From Glandiceps talaboti (lineage: Eukaryota > Hemichordata > Enteropneusta > Spengelidae), in the NCBI RefSeq assembly GCF_964340395.1, contig NC_135563.1, positions 18,614,151 through 18,678,150 on the forward strand: a DNA stretch of 64,000 nt, given 5' to 3'. The position numbers and the translations under genes were made by a program. Shown one piece after another: positions 35,171 to 47,383 of this stretch. Each line of letters begins with the position of its first letter. Within the stretch, counting starts at the first letter, position 1. The notes under the pieces were generated by a model. It saw only the letters and a list, made by a program, of their open reading frames with translations, had not been told where the DNA came from and searched no databases.

Positions 35171-36267
35171 CCAAAAGGAGTTCAATGTGACTTATAACAA
35201 AGATGTAGTCTTGGAATATGTACAATTAAGGTCAAAGGTCATGAGAATAGTATCTGAATCTTTGAAAGACAAAAAACCCTAGATTAAGATGACAAAGTTT
35301 GAAATGCGGTGAAAGAAAAAAAGAAGGGAATTAATTAATCAGAAGGTTTTTGACGAGATGATAAGATAACATGAAAATGAAAGACAATGATTTAAAACAA
35401 ATTTTCGGTGGAAGTGTTAATTTGTCAATTTTGTGCTGTATCTTCAAATCCATTGAAAAATGGGCGAATCAGCAGAAAGACACAACTCTGTCACAAAATA
35501 TTTGAATTGGGATAAAAAATTGTCAAGATTATTCGATGATACTGCCAAAATAAATTCAGAGTTTGTGTTATGACTCTAACAATTGTGAACAATTGAGAAC
35601 TACTTTTAATCCATTTTTATATTCAAGATGGCAAGGTCAGTTATTTTTGTGAAGGGTAGATTACAGTATGGACAGTATTAAGATTTAGTGGAGGGAGTGG
35701 GAAAGCTGAAATATATTAGTATTTGTGGGTTATAGATTTCAGACATTATTGTTAATAATATGTGTACATGTATCTAATGATGTTAAAATGAATATGATGT
35801 AAAAAATATGAGATTTTGTAATACAGTGAAAATATAATGAAATGATGATGACGACGACTATGACGACGACAATAATGGCACCGTTGGTGATTATGACGAT
35901 AATGGTGAGAATAGAACTAATAATTATGTGACCGTAAACTGTATTGCACAAGATTTACAAAAGATAGAAGATTATGAAATAACCAAACAAATATATATTG
36001 TGACATTTGAGACATACAACATGTATTTGACACTGTTAGAAGTGTGTGTGTGTGTTAAAAGAGCTCAAGCAGTTATGTTAAGTAAACTCATTTAATTTAG
36101 ATCTTTCTCTTTAAGTGAGAATTAGTATGAAGGGTAGGAATTCAATTGTCCTGACCTTGGTGCATATGTATTCATCATTTATTCCTCGTATTGTTACTAT
36201 GGTAACAGTGAGGTGATAATGAAGTAAAATTAATACATTTGGAGGGGAACAGGAACAAAGCCTTTAA

Positions 36268-36435
36268 AGTAGTGTGACCTTTGGTGTCAAAGGTCATTAA
36301 CCAGAATTCCACACAAACTTCATGATGACCTATGGTGTCAAAGGTCATCAGACTCCATGTTAATTTCATGGTGTCACAGATCATTAACCAGGATTCCACA
36401 GATTTCATGATGAGCTGTGGTGTCAAAGGTCATGA
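36268..36435. repeat. Degenerate repeat of GGTGTCAAAGGTCAT
   Basis: GGTGTCAAAGGTCAT appears at about 36283, 36337 and 36418, with a worn copy (GGTGTCACAGATCAT) at about 36371. The first is preceded by TGACCTTTG, giving a perfect 9-base inverted repeat (TGACCTTTG, four-base GTGT spacer, CAAAGGTCA; 36275-36296). The last reads AAAGGTCATGACCC, two half-sites back to back. Confidence 0.8.
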
Positions 36436-38204
36436 CCCAGGAAAGTATTGGTGTGTAACTATGGTAATGAAAACATGTAATAGCTTTGCTGTGACTTAAC
36501 TTTTAGTAGTAACAAACTGAAAATATAGCAATATTTAATGATATGAAAGGTTTTCAACTGATCGGTAAATCAAGAATAATACGATCCTTTTGAAAATTTT
36601 AATCTGATATTGTGATATATTTTCTTTTCATAGAAAACATAGTTTTATACATTCATGTAACCTGCTATGTGGAGAACCGATATACAGGATGAGCTCAGAA
36701 TTTCATCAAAGTGTGTGGCCAATTTTTATGAAGTTATTGCTTTTATTTTAATTTCTGTTTTAATGACACAGCATTATTACATGTAGAGAGGATTGCCATT
36801 TCCAAAATGGATGCATTGTGTTCAGGTTTCATTCTCAAGCTGTGATGATGTCACTTCCTGTGTTGTCAAACTTTTGTCTTTATTCATTTTGTTCAACAAT
36901 AGTTTGAATTTTTATCAAGAGACATTTTTCTGTTCTTACTTTTTTTCATTTTAAAAAATCTTTTGAATTGCACTCTTTCAATTTATTTTGTGTCTTAAGA
37001 CATTAGTGATGATTTGTAAGACATTTTCTTCGAGATACAATTAAGATTAGTTTTAACCTTTCAACTATAAACACTGAGTTGATATGTAAATTTTGAATTG
37101 ACCAAGATAACAGATTCCTAATGTTTTCAAGTCTGGTATTTCTGTATATGTGGAATCTGTCATAAACAATTACAAGTGGTATATGTAGGGACATAATATT
37201 TTGCTAACACAAGTTGTAGTCTGCTAATAATCCAAGCCTGTAAAAAGCTGGAAATATATTTAGGATATGAAGAATCCATGTTTTATTCTACTTTGGAACT
37301 ATCTCATACTAAAATTCTGGTACATCCAATGTCTCAGTCTGTAAGATACACCATGACATGTCCTCACACGTCAGTCAACCCCCTCCCAGAGGAGGCCATT
37401 GACGACACAAAGGATCGTACAGTCTATCGATATCTAAACCTAGGAATAATCAAATTGTAGAGTTGAGAAAGAATTGGTTAAGATCTTTTTGTTGCTTACA
37501 GTCAACGTGTTTGAAAATTTTGCATTATTTGGCATTTTACAAACTTAAAAAGAAATTATTTTATTCTTATTAATGATACATTATACAAATACATAAATGC
37601 AAAATCAATACAACATATTGATAATCTTAACAATGATGCATCGCATGTACCCTATGTCCTTAATGCCATTCAGCACCCTTCTACCCCCCCCCCCCCCCCC
37701 CCCGTCTCGTCCAAGTCAGCTCTGACTTTGTTATGATTGTTGTAACCATGGAATTGTGAGAGAGACATCTTAAATGTACACTTTCTACTTTTGTTTGTCA
37801 GTTACAATTTGAAAAAAAAAACGTTTATTGGTAAAAAAATGAGAATTTTGCATATGCTTCTCAAACATGTGGTTGCATACTAATTATAGCTTTACCATAT
37901 TTTAAAGTTGAAATAAAAATGTGCCAGTTTCACTACCTCAGACTAACCCCACAAATCTACACTAAAAACCAAGATATGTTTGTATTTATTCTGTAATATT
38001 TATACTATTTTGGGGTATAATTTATGATACTTTTTACACAGTTTATAGTTTAGACATCCCTCACCTTCAAGTTCAATTGTTTTTTGTAGTTTGTTGTGAT
38101 CCAAATATGAAGTGACTAACAAAATACAAAATGTGTACAATAAGCTTGATAGTCTCCTTATTTGCATATATCTCCCACAGGGAAGACAAACATAGTGTTG
38201 TGAG

Positions 38205-38530
38205 ATGTATGCAAATTTATGTAAATTAAGTCACAATTGTTTTTACAGAATTTTGTAGTGAATCAGAGCATAGCTTCCATTTTGTTATTCAAATTTATGT
38301 AAATTAGGACACAATGTTTACACAAATCCCCTTTTCAACAAATTAGAACACAGGTACTATTTTGTTATCATATTTATGCAAATTAGGGTACAATATTGTT
38401 TCTACATGATCCTTTTTTGAGAGAAGGTAGCCCACATTTTGTTTTTTATATTTTATGCATTTATGCAAATTGTCATACTGTATTTTTTTATTATATGAGT
38501 TATTTTGTAGTGAATCAAAATGTACATACT
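38205..38530. repeat. ~80 bp diverged tandem repeat
   Basis: AAATTTATG(T/C)AAATTAGG-like anchors at about 38211, 38290, 38370 and 38461, with ATTTTGTTAT and GTGAATCA segments between them. Confidence 0.75.
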
Positions 38531-39319
38531 ATTTTAATTTTAGGATTTCTACCATTTTATGTTAGCAATCTCTTATACTACATTATAGGGATTAGCAAAG
38601 TCTTAGTACTAACAATTTACTATATAAATTTGTAGATACAATGAAGCCACTTTTCACTGCAGCGTCATGAATCTCCCTTGCCCCTGTACTAAGATCCTGT
38701 AGATTGAGACGTACAAATATCAATATGCAATTTGTGTATGTAATTGTACAGGATATGTGACAAACAAAGAAGTGGTTCAAAGTACAGGGAAAATATCACA
38801 GTTAGGTATTTAGATATTGTCAAGATATAATACACCTCAGAAGACAAGTAACAAGACAAAATATGTTTTATTTCCAGCAGGTTTTGTTACTAGTGTATAA
38901 AGGTACATTTAGTGCCCCCCCCCCCCCCCTTTCTTGAAGCCATCATAAATTTGTAACTCATCTAAGTGTCGGTGAAACAGGTACCCCTGATTCACATGTT
39001 AGGTAAAGTTGGTCGAATACAACACAACACAAAAACCTGTTTGTTCAGACCTCTGTATGTAAAGAAGTTGCCTTAACTTAACAATTGCCCAGGTTTGATC
39101 TCAGAGTACACCCAAGTGCTAGCTTTAGGCAACATAACATGTGTCTAATGTACGTTTTTGACAAATTCAATGTCGAATGTTTGCCAATTTTAGAACTTGC
39201 CCAATTGAAGTACAGTGCATATTTGATATGTAGTTAACAGTCCCTTGCCCCTGTAACTACCATTGATGTCAGTAGATGTATCTTTGACACACTTTCAGAC
39301 ATTCTGGCACCATTATGTT

Positions 39320-39800
39320 TACAACAAATATGCATACTAATTAGCTAATTAACATAACAAATTACTTGTTCATATTAAATGTCATGGTTGTATTGCTAAT
39401 GTTTCCAAGGCAAATTTGTCAGCTTTAATTACTTGTAATTGATATTTTAATCCTGTATGTTTTCCAACATGTAACATGCATATTAATGAAATAATTTACA
39501 TAACATCCAATTATCATTCCAGGCAAGGCATATATTTTGCTTGATTAACATCATCCAGAAATCAATGCACCATTATTTGCTCATCGCATATTTTCTGTAT
39601 CTGTGTAGTAAACTCAACTTGCATATTAATAAGCTCATTTACATACTATATCACAAATATGATGTCAAGCAGTTTGCTTTGCTTGCTTACCAGTTTCATC
39701 TTAACAAAGATGCCCTTCTAGTAAGGTTTCCAGCTACAGTAAGTAAAGCTTGCATATTAAAGAGATGATTTACATAAATTATCACTTCCATATTTGGCAA
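39320..39800. repeat. ~140 bp diverged tandem repeat
   Basis: TTGCATATTAAT followed by ATGATTTACATAA-like sequence recurs at about 39329, 39475, 39618 and 39749. The anchors resemble octamer (POU-type) sites, probably by AT-richness. Confidence 0.7.
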
Positions 39801-40402
39801 TTTCTCCTCAAGTTGCCCAGTAATTCCAGTGAAAAAAGTGGTGCATTGTTGGAAGTAACTTTGGATGGTATTTACAAATATTTGTATTAAAAGATAAATG
39901 AACTGTTCAGATTTTAATCGTTAAGTGGTCACTTCATGTTTAATTTAGATAATTTCTTCTTAGACAGAGCTTGTCCCAATATTACTGCCACTTAGCATGT
40001 AGTCATTATTTGAAATGTAAACTTTTGAGAAATGTTCTCTTTTTTTCAGCTTGTGTCCTTACGTGTATATAAAAAGCAATAAATACAAGAATGGCTGTAT
40101 AGACAGATGGAATATGTAGCAATAAATGTAGATATTGTAAACCCAAATGTTTTCCATTGACTATTTATTGTTTCCCCATTGTAACACCTATAAAAATGAC
40201 TTCCATACAGAGAGGGTTTATGATGTAGACACGAGTCGGTTTTTAACAGAGTAAGAGAAATATTGAAATTTTCATTGAAACATTAATCTGAAAAGTCATC
40301 ATTTTCAATATACATTCAAGGTTTCTTTCAAATCCAATTTTTAATAGTCTGATGATGATGTTGAATACATGCAAAACAATATTGCCTCAATGATAGACGT
40401 TT

Positions 40403-43400
40403 TGACTTTTGGCGATGTATACTGCCCTCTACAGTTGACCTATCATATAAATGCATAAATTAAAGTGTTGCGAGTTGGAGGTGTATTAATTTTTCAGAAA
40501 TATTTATTTTAATTTTTCAAAAACCACTCTAAATGACGTGTTTGATATTATGAAACGTAAAAGAGATGATTTGGTTTGGCCGTGGACACGTTATTATCGA
40601 TTACACACCAAAAAGTCGCATTTTTCAACTATTACGCAATAATGCGTTTTTGCAGTCCAAACGGCCCCAATTTCGCCTTTTTTGACCTTTGTGAAGAAAT
40701 CGACTTTTGGCGATGAATACTGTCCTCTACAGTTGACCTATCATTACAAATGCATAAATTAAAGTGTTGCGAGTTGTAAGAAATCTTGAAGTCAAGTTTA
40801 TAATGAAGGTCTGTCATTTTTTATAATTTTTCTATTAATTTTTTCAGAAATATTAATTTTAATTTTTCAAAAACCACTCTAAATGACGTGTTTGATATTA
40901 TGAAACGTAAAAGAGATGATTTGGTTTGGCCGTGGACACGTTATTATCGATTACACACCAAAAAGTCGCATTTTTCAACTATTACGCAATAATGCGTTTT
41001 TGCAGTCCAAACGGCCCCAATTTCGCCTTTTTTGACCTTTGTGAAGAAATCGACTTTTGGCGATGAATACTGCCCTCTACAGTTGACCTATCATTACAAA
41101 TGCATAAATTAAAGTGTTGCGAGTTGTAAGGAATCTTGAAGTCAAGTTTATAATGAAGGTATGTCATTTTTTATAATTTTTCTATTAATTTTTTCAGAAA
41201 TATTAATTTTAATTTTTCAAAAACTACTCCAAATTACGTGTTTGATATTATGAAACGTAAAAGAGATGATTTGGTTTGGCCGTGGACACGTTATTATCGA
41301 TTACACACCAAAAAGTCGCATTTTTCAACTATTACGCAATAATGCGTTTTTGCAGTCCAAACGGCCCCAATTTCGCCTTTTTTGACCTTTGTGAAGAAAT
41401 CGACTTTTGGCGATGAATACTGCCCTCTACAGTTGACCTATCATTACAAATGCATAAATTAAAGTGTTGCGAGTTGTAAGAAATCTTGAAGTCAAGTTTA
41501 TAATGAAGGTATGTCATTTTTTATAATTTTTCTATTAATTTTTTCAGAAATATTAATTTTAATTTTTCAAAAACCACTCTAAATGACGTGTTTGATATTA
41601 TGAAACGTAAAAGAGATGATTTGGTTTGGCCGTGGACACGTTATTATCGATTACACACCAAAAAGTCGCATTTTTCAACTATTACGCAATAATGCGTTTT
41701 TGCAGTCCAAACGGCCCCAATTTCGCCTTTTTTGACCTTTGTGAAGAAATCGACTTTTGGCGATGAATACTGCCCTCTACAGTTGACCTATCATTACAAA
41801 TGCATAAATTAAAGTGTTGCGAGTTGTAAGGAATCTTGAAGTCAAGTTTATAATGAAGGTATGTCATTTTTTTATAATTTTTCTATTAATTTTTTCAGAA
41901 ATATTAATTTTAATTTTTCAAAAACTACTCCAAATGACGTGTTTGATATTATGAAACGTAAAAGAGATGATTTGGTTTGGCCGTGGACACGTTATTATCG
42001 ATTACACACCAAAAAGTCGCATTTTTCAACTATTACGCAATAATGCGTTTTTGCAGTCCAAACGGCCCCAATTTCGCCTTTTTTGACCTTTGTGAAGAAA
42101 TCGACTTTTGGCGATGAATACTGTCCTCTACAGTTGACCTATCATTACAAATGCATAAATTAAAGTGTTGCGAGTTGTAAGAAATCTTGAAGTCAAGTTT
42201 ATATTGAAGGTATGTCATTTTTTATAATTTTTCTATTAATTTTTTCAGAAATATTAATTTTAATTTTTCAAAAACCACTCTAAATGACGTGTTTGATATT
42301 ATGAAACGTAAAAGAGATGATTTGGTTTGGCCGTGGACACGTTATTATCGATTACACACCAAAAAGTCGCATTTTTCAACTATTACGCAATAATGCGTTT
42401 TTGCAGTCCAAACGGCCCCAATTTCGCCTTTTTTGACCTTTGTGAAGAAATCGACTTTTGGCGATGAATACTGCCCTCTACAGTTGACCTATCATGACAA
42501 ATGCATAAATTAAAGTGTTGCGAGTTGTAAGGAATCTTGAAGTCAAGTTTATAATGAAGGTATGTCATTTTTTATAATTTTTCTATTAATTTTTTCAGAA
42601 ATATTAATTTTAATTTTTCAAAAACTACTCCAAATTACGTGTTTGATATTATGAAACGTAAAAGAGATGATTTGGTTTGGCCGTGGACACGTTATTATCG
42701 ATTACACACCAAAAAGTCGCATTTTTCAACTATTACGCAATAATGCGTTTTTGCAGTCCAAACGGCCCCAATTTCGCCTTTTTTGACCTTTGTGAAGAAA
42801 TCGACTTTTGGCGATGAATACTGCCCTCTACAGTTGACCTATCATTACAAATGCATAAATTAAAGTGTTGCGAGTTGTAAGAAATCTTGAAGTCAAGTTT
42901 ATAATGAAGGTATGTCATTTTTTATAATTTTTCTATTAATTTTTTCAGAAATATTAATTTTAATTTTTCAAAAACTACTCCAAATTACGTGTTTGATATT
43001 ATGAAACGTAAAAGAGATGATTTGGTTTGGCCGTGGACACGTTATTATCGATTACACACCAAAAAGTCGCATTTTTCAACTATTACGCAATAATGCGTTT
43101 TTGCAGTCCAAACGGCCCCAATTTCGCCTTTTTTGACCTTTGTGAAGAAATCGACTTTTGGCGATGAATACTGCCCTCTACAGTTGACCTATCATTACAA
43201 ATGCATAAATTAAAGTGTTGCGAGTTGTAAGGAATCTTAAAGTCAAGTTTATAATGAAGGTATGTCATTTTTTATAATTTTTCTATTAATTTTTTCAGAA
43301 ATATTAATTTTAATTTTTCAAAAACTACTCCAAATGACGTGTTTGATATTATGAAACGTAAAAGAGATGATTTGGTTTGGCCGTGGACACGTTATTATCG

Positions 43401-43716
43401 ATTACACACCAAAAAGTCGCATTTTTCAACTATTACGCAATAATGCGTTTTTGCAGTCCAAACGGCCCCAATTTCGCCTTTTTTGACCTTTGTCGACTTT
43501 TGGCGATGAATACTGTCCTCTACAGTTGACCTATCATTACAAATGCATAAATTAAAGTGTTGCGAGTTGTAAGAAATCTTGAAGTTACATGTAAGTTTAT
43601 AACGAAAGTATGACATTTTTCATAATTTTTGTATTCATTTTTTCAGAAATATTTATTTTAATTTTTCAAAAACCACTCTAAATGACATGTTTGATATTAT
43701 GAAACGTAAAAGAGAT
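40403..43716. repeat. 350 bp satellite array, nine-plus monomers
   Basis: Monomer starts (GACTTTTGGCGATG) at about 40403, 40701, 41051, 41401, 41751, 42102, 42452, 42802, 43152 and 43494. Monomers are almost identical; the first lacks about 52 bases and the last is shortened near its start. Each contains CTCTACAGTTGACCTATCAT, GGCCGTGGACACGTTATTAT, CTATTACGCAATAATGCG and AAACGGCCCCAATTTCGCC. Diagnostic variants alternate between monomers and repeat every four (see findings). Short frames on both strands in every monomer are not conserved genes. Confidence 0.97.
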
Positions 43717-43737
43717 GGGGTTGATTCTGAGATACTG

Positions 43738-43880
43738 AGTATTGATTGATTCATTGATTCATTGACTTACTTACTGACTGACTGACTGACTGACTGACTG
43801 ACTGACTGACTGACTGACTGACTGACTGGTTGGTCGGTTGGTTGGTCGGTCGGTTGGTTGATTGCTTGATTGCTTGATTT
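43738..43880. repeat. (GACT)n / (GGTT,GGTC)n microsatellite block
   Basis: ATTG/ATTC units pass into about 14 GACT copies, then into mixed GGTT and GGTC copies. It separates the uniform satellite from its diverged relatives. Confidence 0.93.
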
Positions 43881-44515
43881 CTTAGGCTGCGGTAACGTTT
43901 ACTTCTGAGCTAATATTGAAAAAATTGGAATTTCCGAATATTGCAATAATTTTTTCATATATTTATCCTAAATTATCTATAAGTTACTCAAAAATTCATG
44001 TTCTCTATTATAAGTCTTCTAAAATATGATTTGCCTCAGCCATGGACACGTTTTATTACTGCCAACAACAAAAAGTGACATCTTTCAACTATAATTATGT
44101 AATAAGTCGTTTTGAGACCGCAAACCGTCGCAATTTCGCGGTTTTTTTTTTACCTTTGTGAAGAAATTGAGTTTGAGGAGGTATACTGCCATCTACAGTT
44201 GACCTTATATTTATCCTCGTCTTTCTTAGACTGCAGTAACGTTCACTTCTGAGCTAATAATGAAAATATTGGATTTTCCGAAGATTTCATTGATTTTTTC
44301 AATATTTTACCTTAAATTATCTATAATCTACTCAAAAATTCATGTTCTCTATTATAAGTCGTCTAAAATATGGTCTGTGTCAGCCATGATCAAGTTTTAT
44401 TACTGCCAACATACAAAAAGTGACTTTTTTCAACTATTACGTAATAAGTCGTTTTGAGACCGCAAACAGTCGCAATTTCGCGTTTTTTGACCTCTGTGAA
44501 GAAATTGAGATAAGA
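43880..44515. repeat. Two old, diverged relatives of the 350 bp satellite
   Basis: Units begin with TCTTAG(G/A)CTGC(G/A)GTAACG at about 43880 and 44224 (344 bp period). They share with the array the order AGCCATGGACACG, AAAAAGTGAC, TTTCAACTAT, TAATAAGTCGTTTTGAGACC, CGCAATTTCGCG, ACCTTTGTGAAGAAATTGA and CTACAGTTGACCT, but differ at many positions. They also contain TACTTCTGAGCTAATA and AAAATTCATGTTCTCTATTA, which the young monomers lack. Confidence 0.85.
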
Positions 44516-45703
44516 TACTCGTCGCTCCCAATACATTCGTGAGAGTTTGATTAGGTGTACTTGAAGACGACTTACACGTATAGACTGTATTTTTATAGTC
44601 TAAAAAAGACCTGGTTTCTCTCTGGAATAAAATTTTTAAAAAAGTGACAACAGATGAAGCTAAGGAATAAAGGTGCGCGCGAAAATAGAAGTAAAGTGTC
44701 ACCATTTTATTTACCTTTTTTGCATGCAAACAAGTGCGGAGGGGTGGGGGGGAGGGTTATTGGAAACACACTATTTTTTTATTTGGCTTCATAAAATGAA
44801 GACATTTTCTTTTGAATCCATAAGCTAATTATGACGGGATATATGTTTTCTAGGGATGTTTTTAACCACTGGTTTATAGTTTATATTAATTGAGAATGGA
44901 GAACTACACTACGTAATTGTAGCATATTTTGAACTGTTTCTAGAAAATGCTCAACTGATAGAACATTTGAGGTTCACCTTGTCCATCTTTCCATTTATGT
45001 AACAAAATAAAAAAATTAAAAAGTGGAGCTATTTCGACCACTAGATCGTTTTTTTTTGTAAAACACTATACAGGTATAATATAAGAGTAGTACAGCACAG
45101 ACGAACGTGAAGTAATGTACTTTTAACATTTCTATATGGACAGTTCCCAAAATTACGGATAAGAGAATTTGTTTTCGCTTAAAACAATCTTATTTGACGG
45201 ATTCTAGATTAGTACATAGTTTCGTAAACTGGTTCATATTCTGTACACTATAGAACAATGTAGTTAACGATCGTTGTATGAAATCTGACTCGTGTGGGAA
45301 AACAACTTAAAGCAACATTGCCAAGCCCATCGTGGTACCATGTTTTGATGTGGTTGATACCTGTTGTATCTCGGTAAACGTACACTGGCTATCGATCAAA
45401 CATTGTGACAACTAACCTAAACATAGGACAGCCGGAGTCGTGTAAGAAACTGACACGAAAGTTAGACATTGGACAGAAGTAGTGGTACGGTGAGGTACGT
45501 GTTTCTTGCAAGTCCGTCATGCGGTGACTTTTACAAAGAGAGTGCCGCAAATGACTTTACGAAGGACCATTTGTATTCTGTCTGTGTAGATAAACAAAGT
45601 AAATATCTTGCAGTTAAGTATTGTTTATCGAGTAGCATAAAACTGGTGGTATTGTCTTGAGTACCCAGTTGATATGTGCCCTATTTTATTTTCTCTTTTA
45701 CAG

Positions 45704-45786
45704 CTATACTGAACTGTCAATGCACTTCCAAATGAGACCACATGATCAGCACTCAGAATGGAGGCAGGGAAGTGAAAACTGTACCG
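45704..45786 (+). other. Exon-like segment, possible non-coding transcript
   Basis: Preceded by a strong pyrimidine tract and acceptor (TTATTTTCTCTTTTACAG) and followed by donor GTAAGAG; 83 nt. Frames contain stops (CTATACTGA at the start), so a non-coding or untranslated exon is more likely than coding. A possible upstream partner ends near 45489 (GTACG before GTGAGG). Confidence 0.3.
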
Positions 45787-46712
45787 GTAAGAGAGAAAAC
45801 TCACTGTTTCGCTACAAATAATGTAATTTACCCAAGTTGTAAGGCGAATAATGTTCATTATACTCGTATGAACATCGAAAACTCGTAAAAAGGTCACATC
45901 TGAATGACGAGTATTTACGGTGCACTAATGTCTTAGGATTGAATATATTTATTGGACAAGTGGGATTAGTTTGTCACTGTGACTCGAGAGCTTTTTTGTT
46001 AGAACTGAATGTGGAGCAGAAGTGTAGCTGATCACATCATACCAACTAAACCATTCATAAAAAAGAATTATTAATATTGTTATTTGTTTGGGGAAATCTT
46101 TACAGGTAATGGGTATGCAAAATTCAATAGCAATATAATAGTGCATTGTTACAATCGAGTGCAACTTGGATAACTGGCTGACAAGCGTACCGTTCTATTA
46201 CAAATAAGTGATTTTATCGTGTTATAACTTACTGGTATAAAGCTACGTGGCTAGGTTACTAAAAAACTAGAAAACTAAATTTGTCCTGTTACGAGTGTAG
46301 TCAATTCTAGAGTGAAATAATAAGAGCGGCAAACGTTGGTAGGGTGCTTGAAGAAACAACACACGGGAATTGCTATAAAAACAAAGTTACAAATTAAAAT
46401 ACCGTTGGGGGCGCTATCGTTACTTCTATTTCGATATCCCGATACCTGTGTAAACACCCAAAAGGGATTATCATCAAATATCACCCAATAGCATCATTCT
46501 GACATATCTGGGTGTACTTGGACACAATTTAAATATCAGCAAGAATAGTATGTTGGAATTAATTTCAAAGATGATTTGTATGACGTACGAGTATGAATAG
46601 TAAACTGAGGAAATTTGAGTGTCTCAATACTGAAAGTATTGCAGTTGCCATTTCTAAAAAAAAAGCCAGGTACATAAATGCCATCAATTATGCAATTCCA
46701 TTATTAGAGCAG

Positions 46713-46852
46713 AAAACAGACTGGAAAATACTGGTATGATCGGGACGGTAAGATTGGACATATGGGGTGCTCTTCAAGAAGGAAGCCATCTTGGAACACA
46801 TTCAGAAGAGAAACATGGTCTTGCAGACTACTGTCAGAATGGGGTAGAAATG
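46713..46852 (+). other. Exon-like segment, weak acceptor
   Basis: TTATTAGAGCAG precedes and GTGAGA follows; 140 nt, with an internal alternative donor GTAAGA after GGGACG near 46746. No homology recognised in the short frame across it. Confidence 0.2.
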
Positions 46853-47244
46853 GTGAGATTTCAACAAATCACTTATTTCTTATTTATAGACATACACATA
46901 CAATTTATAGATACTGTAAAATATTTGCCAATTTTATTGCGGCTTTTTTCAAACAACAGTGGTTTGGACATTAATAAATGGATATGAAAGATACAGACTA
47001 GGGAGACTGATACTGAGGGGCAACTACTAGGTAGGCCCATAGGAGAATATAACATTGTGATATTACTACACAACACATTCTTTTACATAAAAAAAATCAA
47101 AAAATGTTGCAGTTTACAGCATACATTGTCATTTTGTCAATCGACAAGTCATGTGATTGGCAGTGTAGAGTTGATTGGTTTGCATGTTAATTTATTCATT
47201 ACATTGTAATGATTTGTCCAACTTTTTGTTTACCATTATTACAG

Positions 47245-47383
47245 ATACACATGTAGTGCGTACGACAGATTGCTATGACAACCAGAATATGTAGACCTGT
47301 GACAAGGAACATCCTAGTCGTCAACTTAAGGCACTCGCATATCACAACAGTAGAAGCACATTCTGCTTAGAAGTCCTTTAAAG
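47245..47383 (+). other. Exon-like segment, possible non-coding transcript
   Basis: Acceptor TTTACCATTATTACAG before and donor GTAAGG after; 139 nt. All frames are short. With 45704-45786 it could form part of a + strand transcript running towards FGFRL1. Confidence 0.28.

Larger units (their letters stand above)
34650..40402. other. SLC5A7 3' flank, probably partly 3' UTR
   Basis: No coding exon recognised. AATAAA at 35549, 37912 and 40078 are possible polyadenylation signals, but none is distinguished. Contains the tandem repeats listed separately and poly-C runs at 37685-37703 and 38914-38929. Confidence 0.6.

Noticed and set aside
40632-43616. Repeated 61-residue frames, one per 350 bp monomer
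   Set aside because: Frames stay open only because the monomers are near identical. No homology, and the old relatives at 43880-44515 do not keep the frame.
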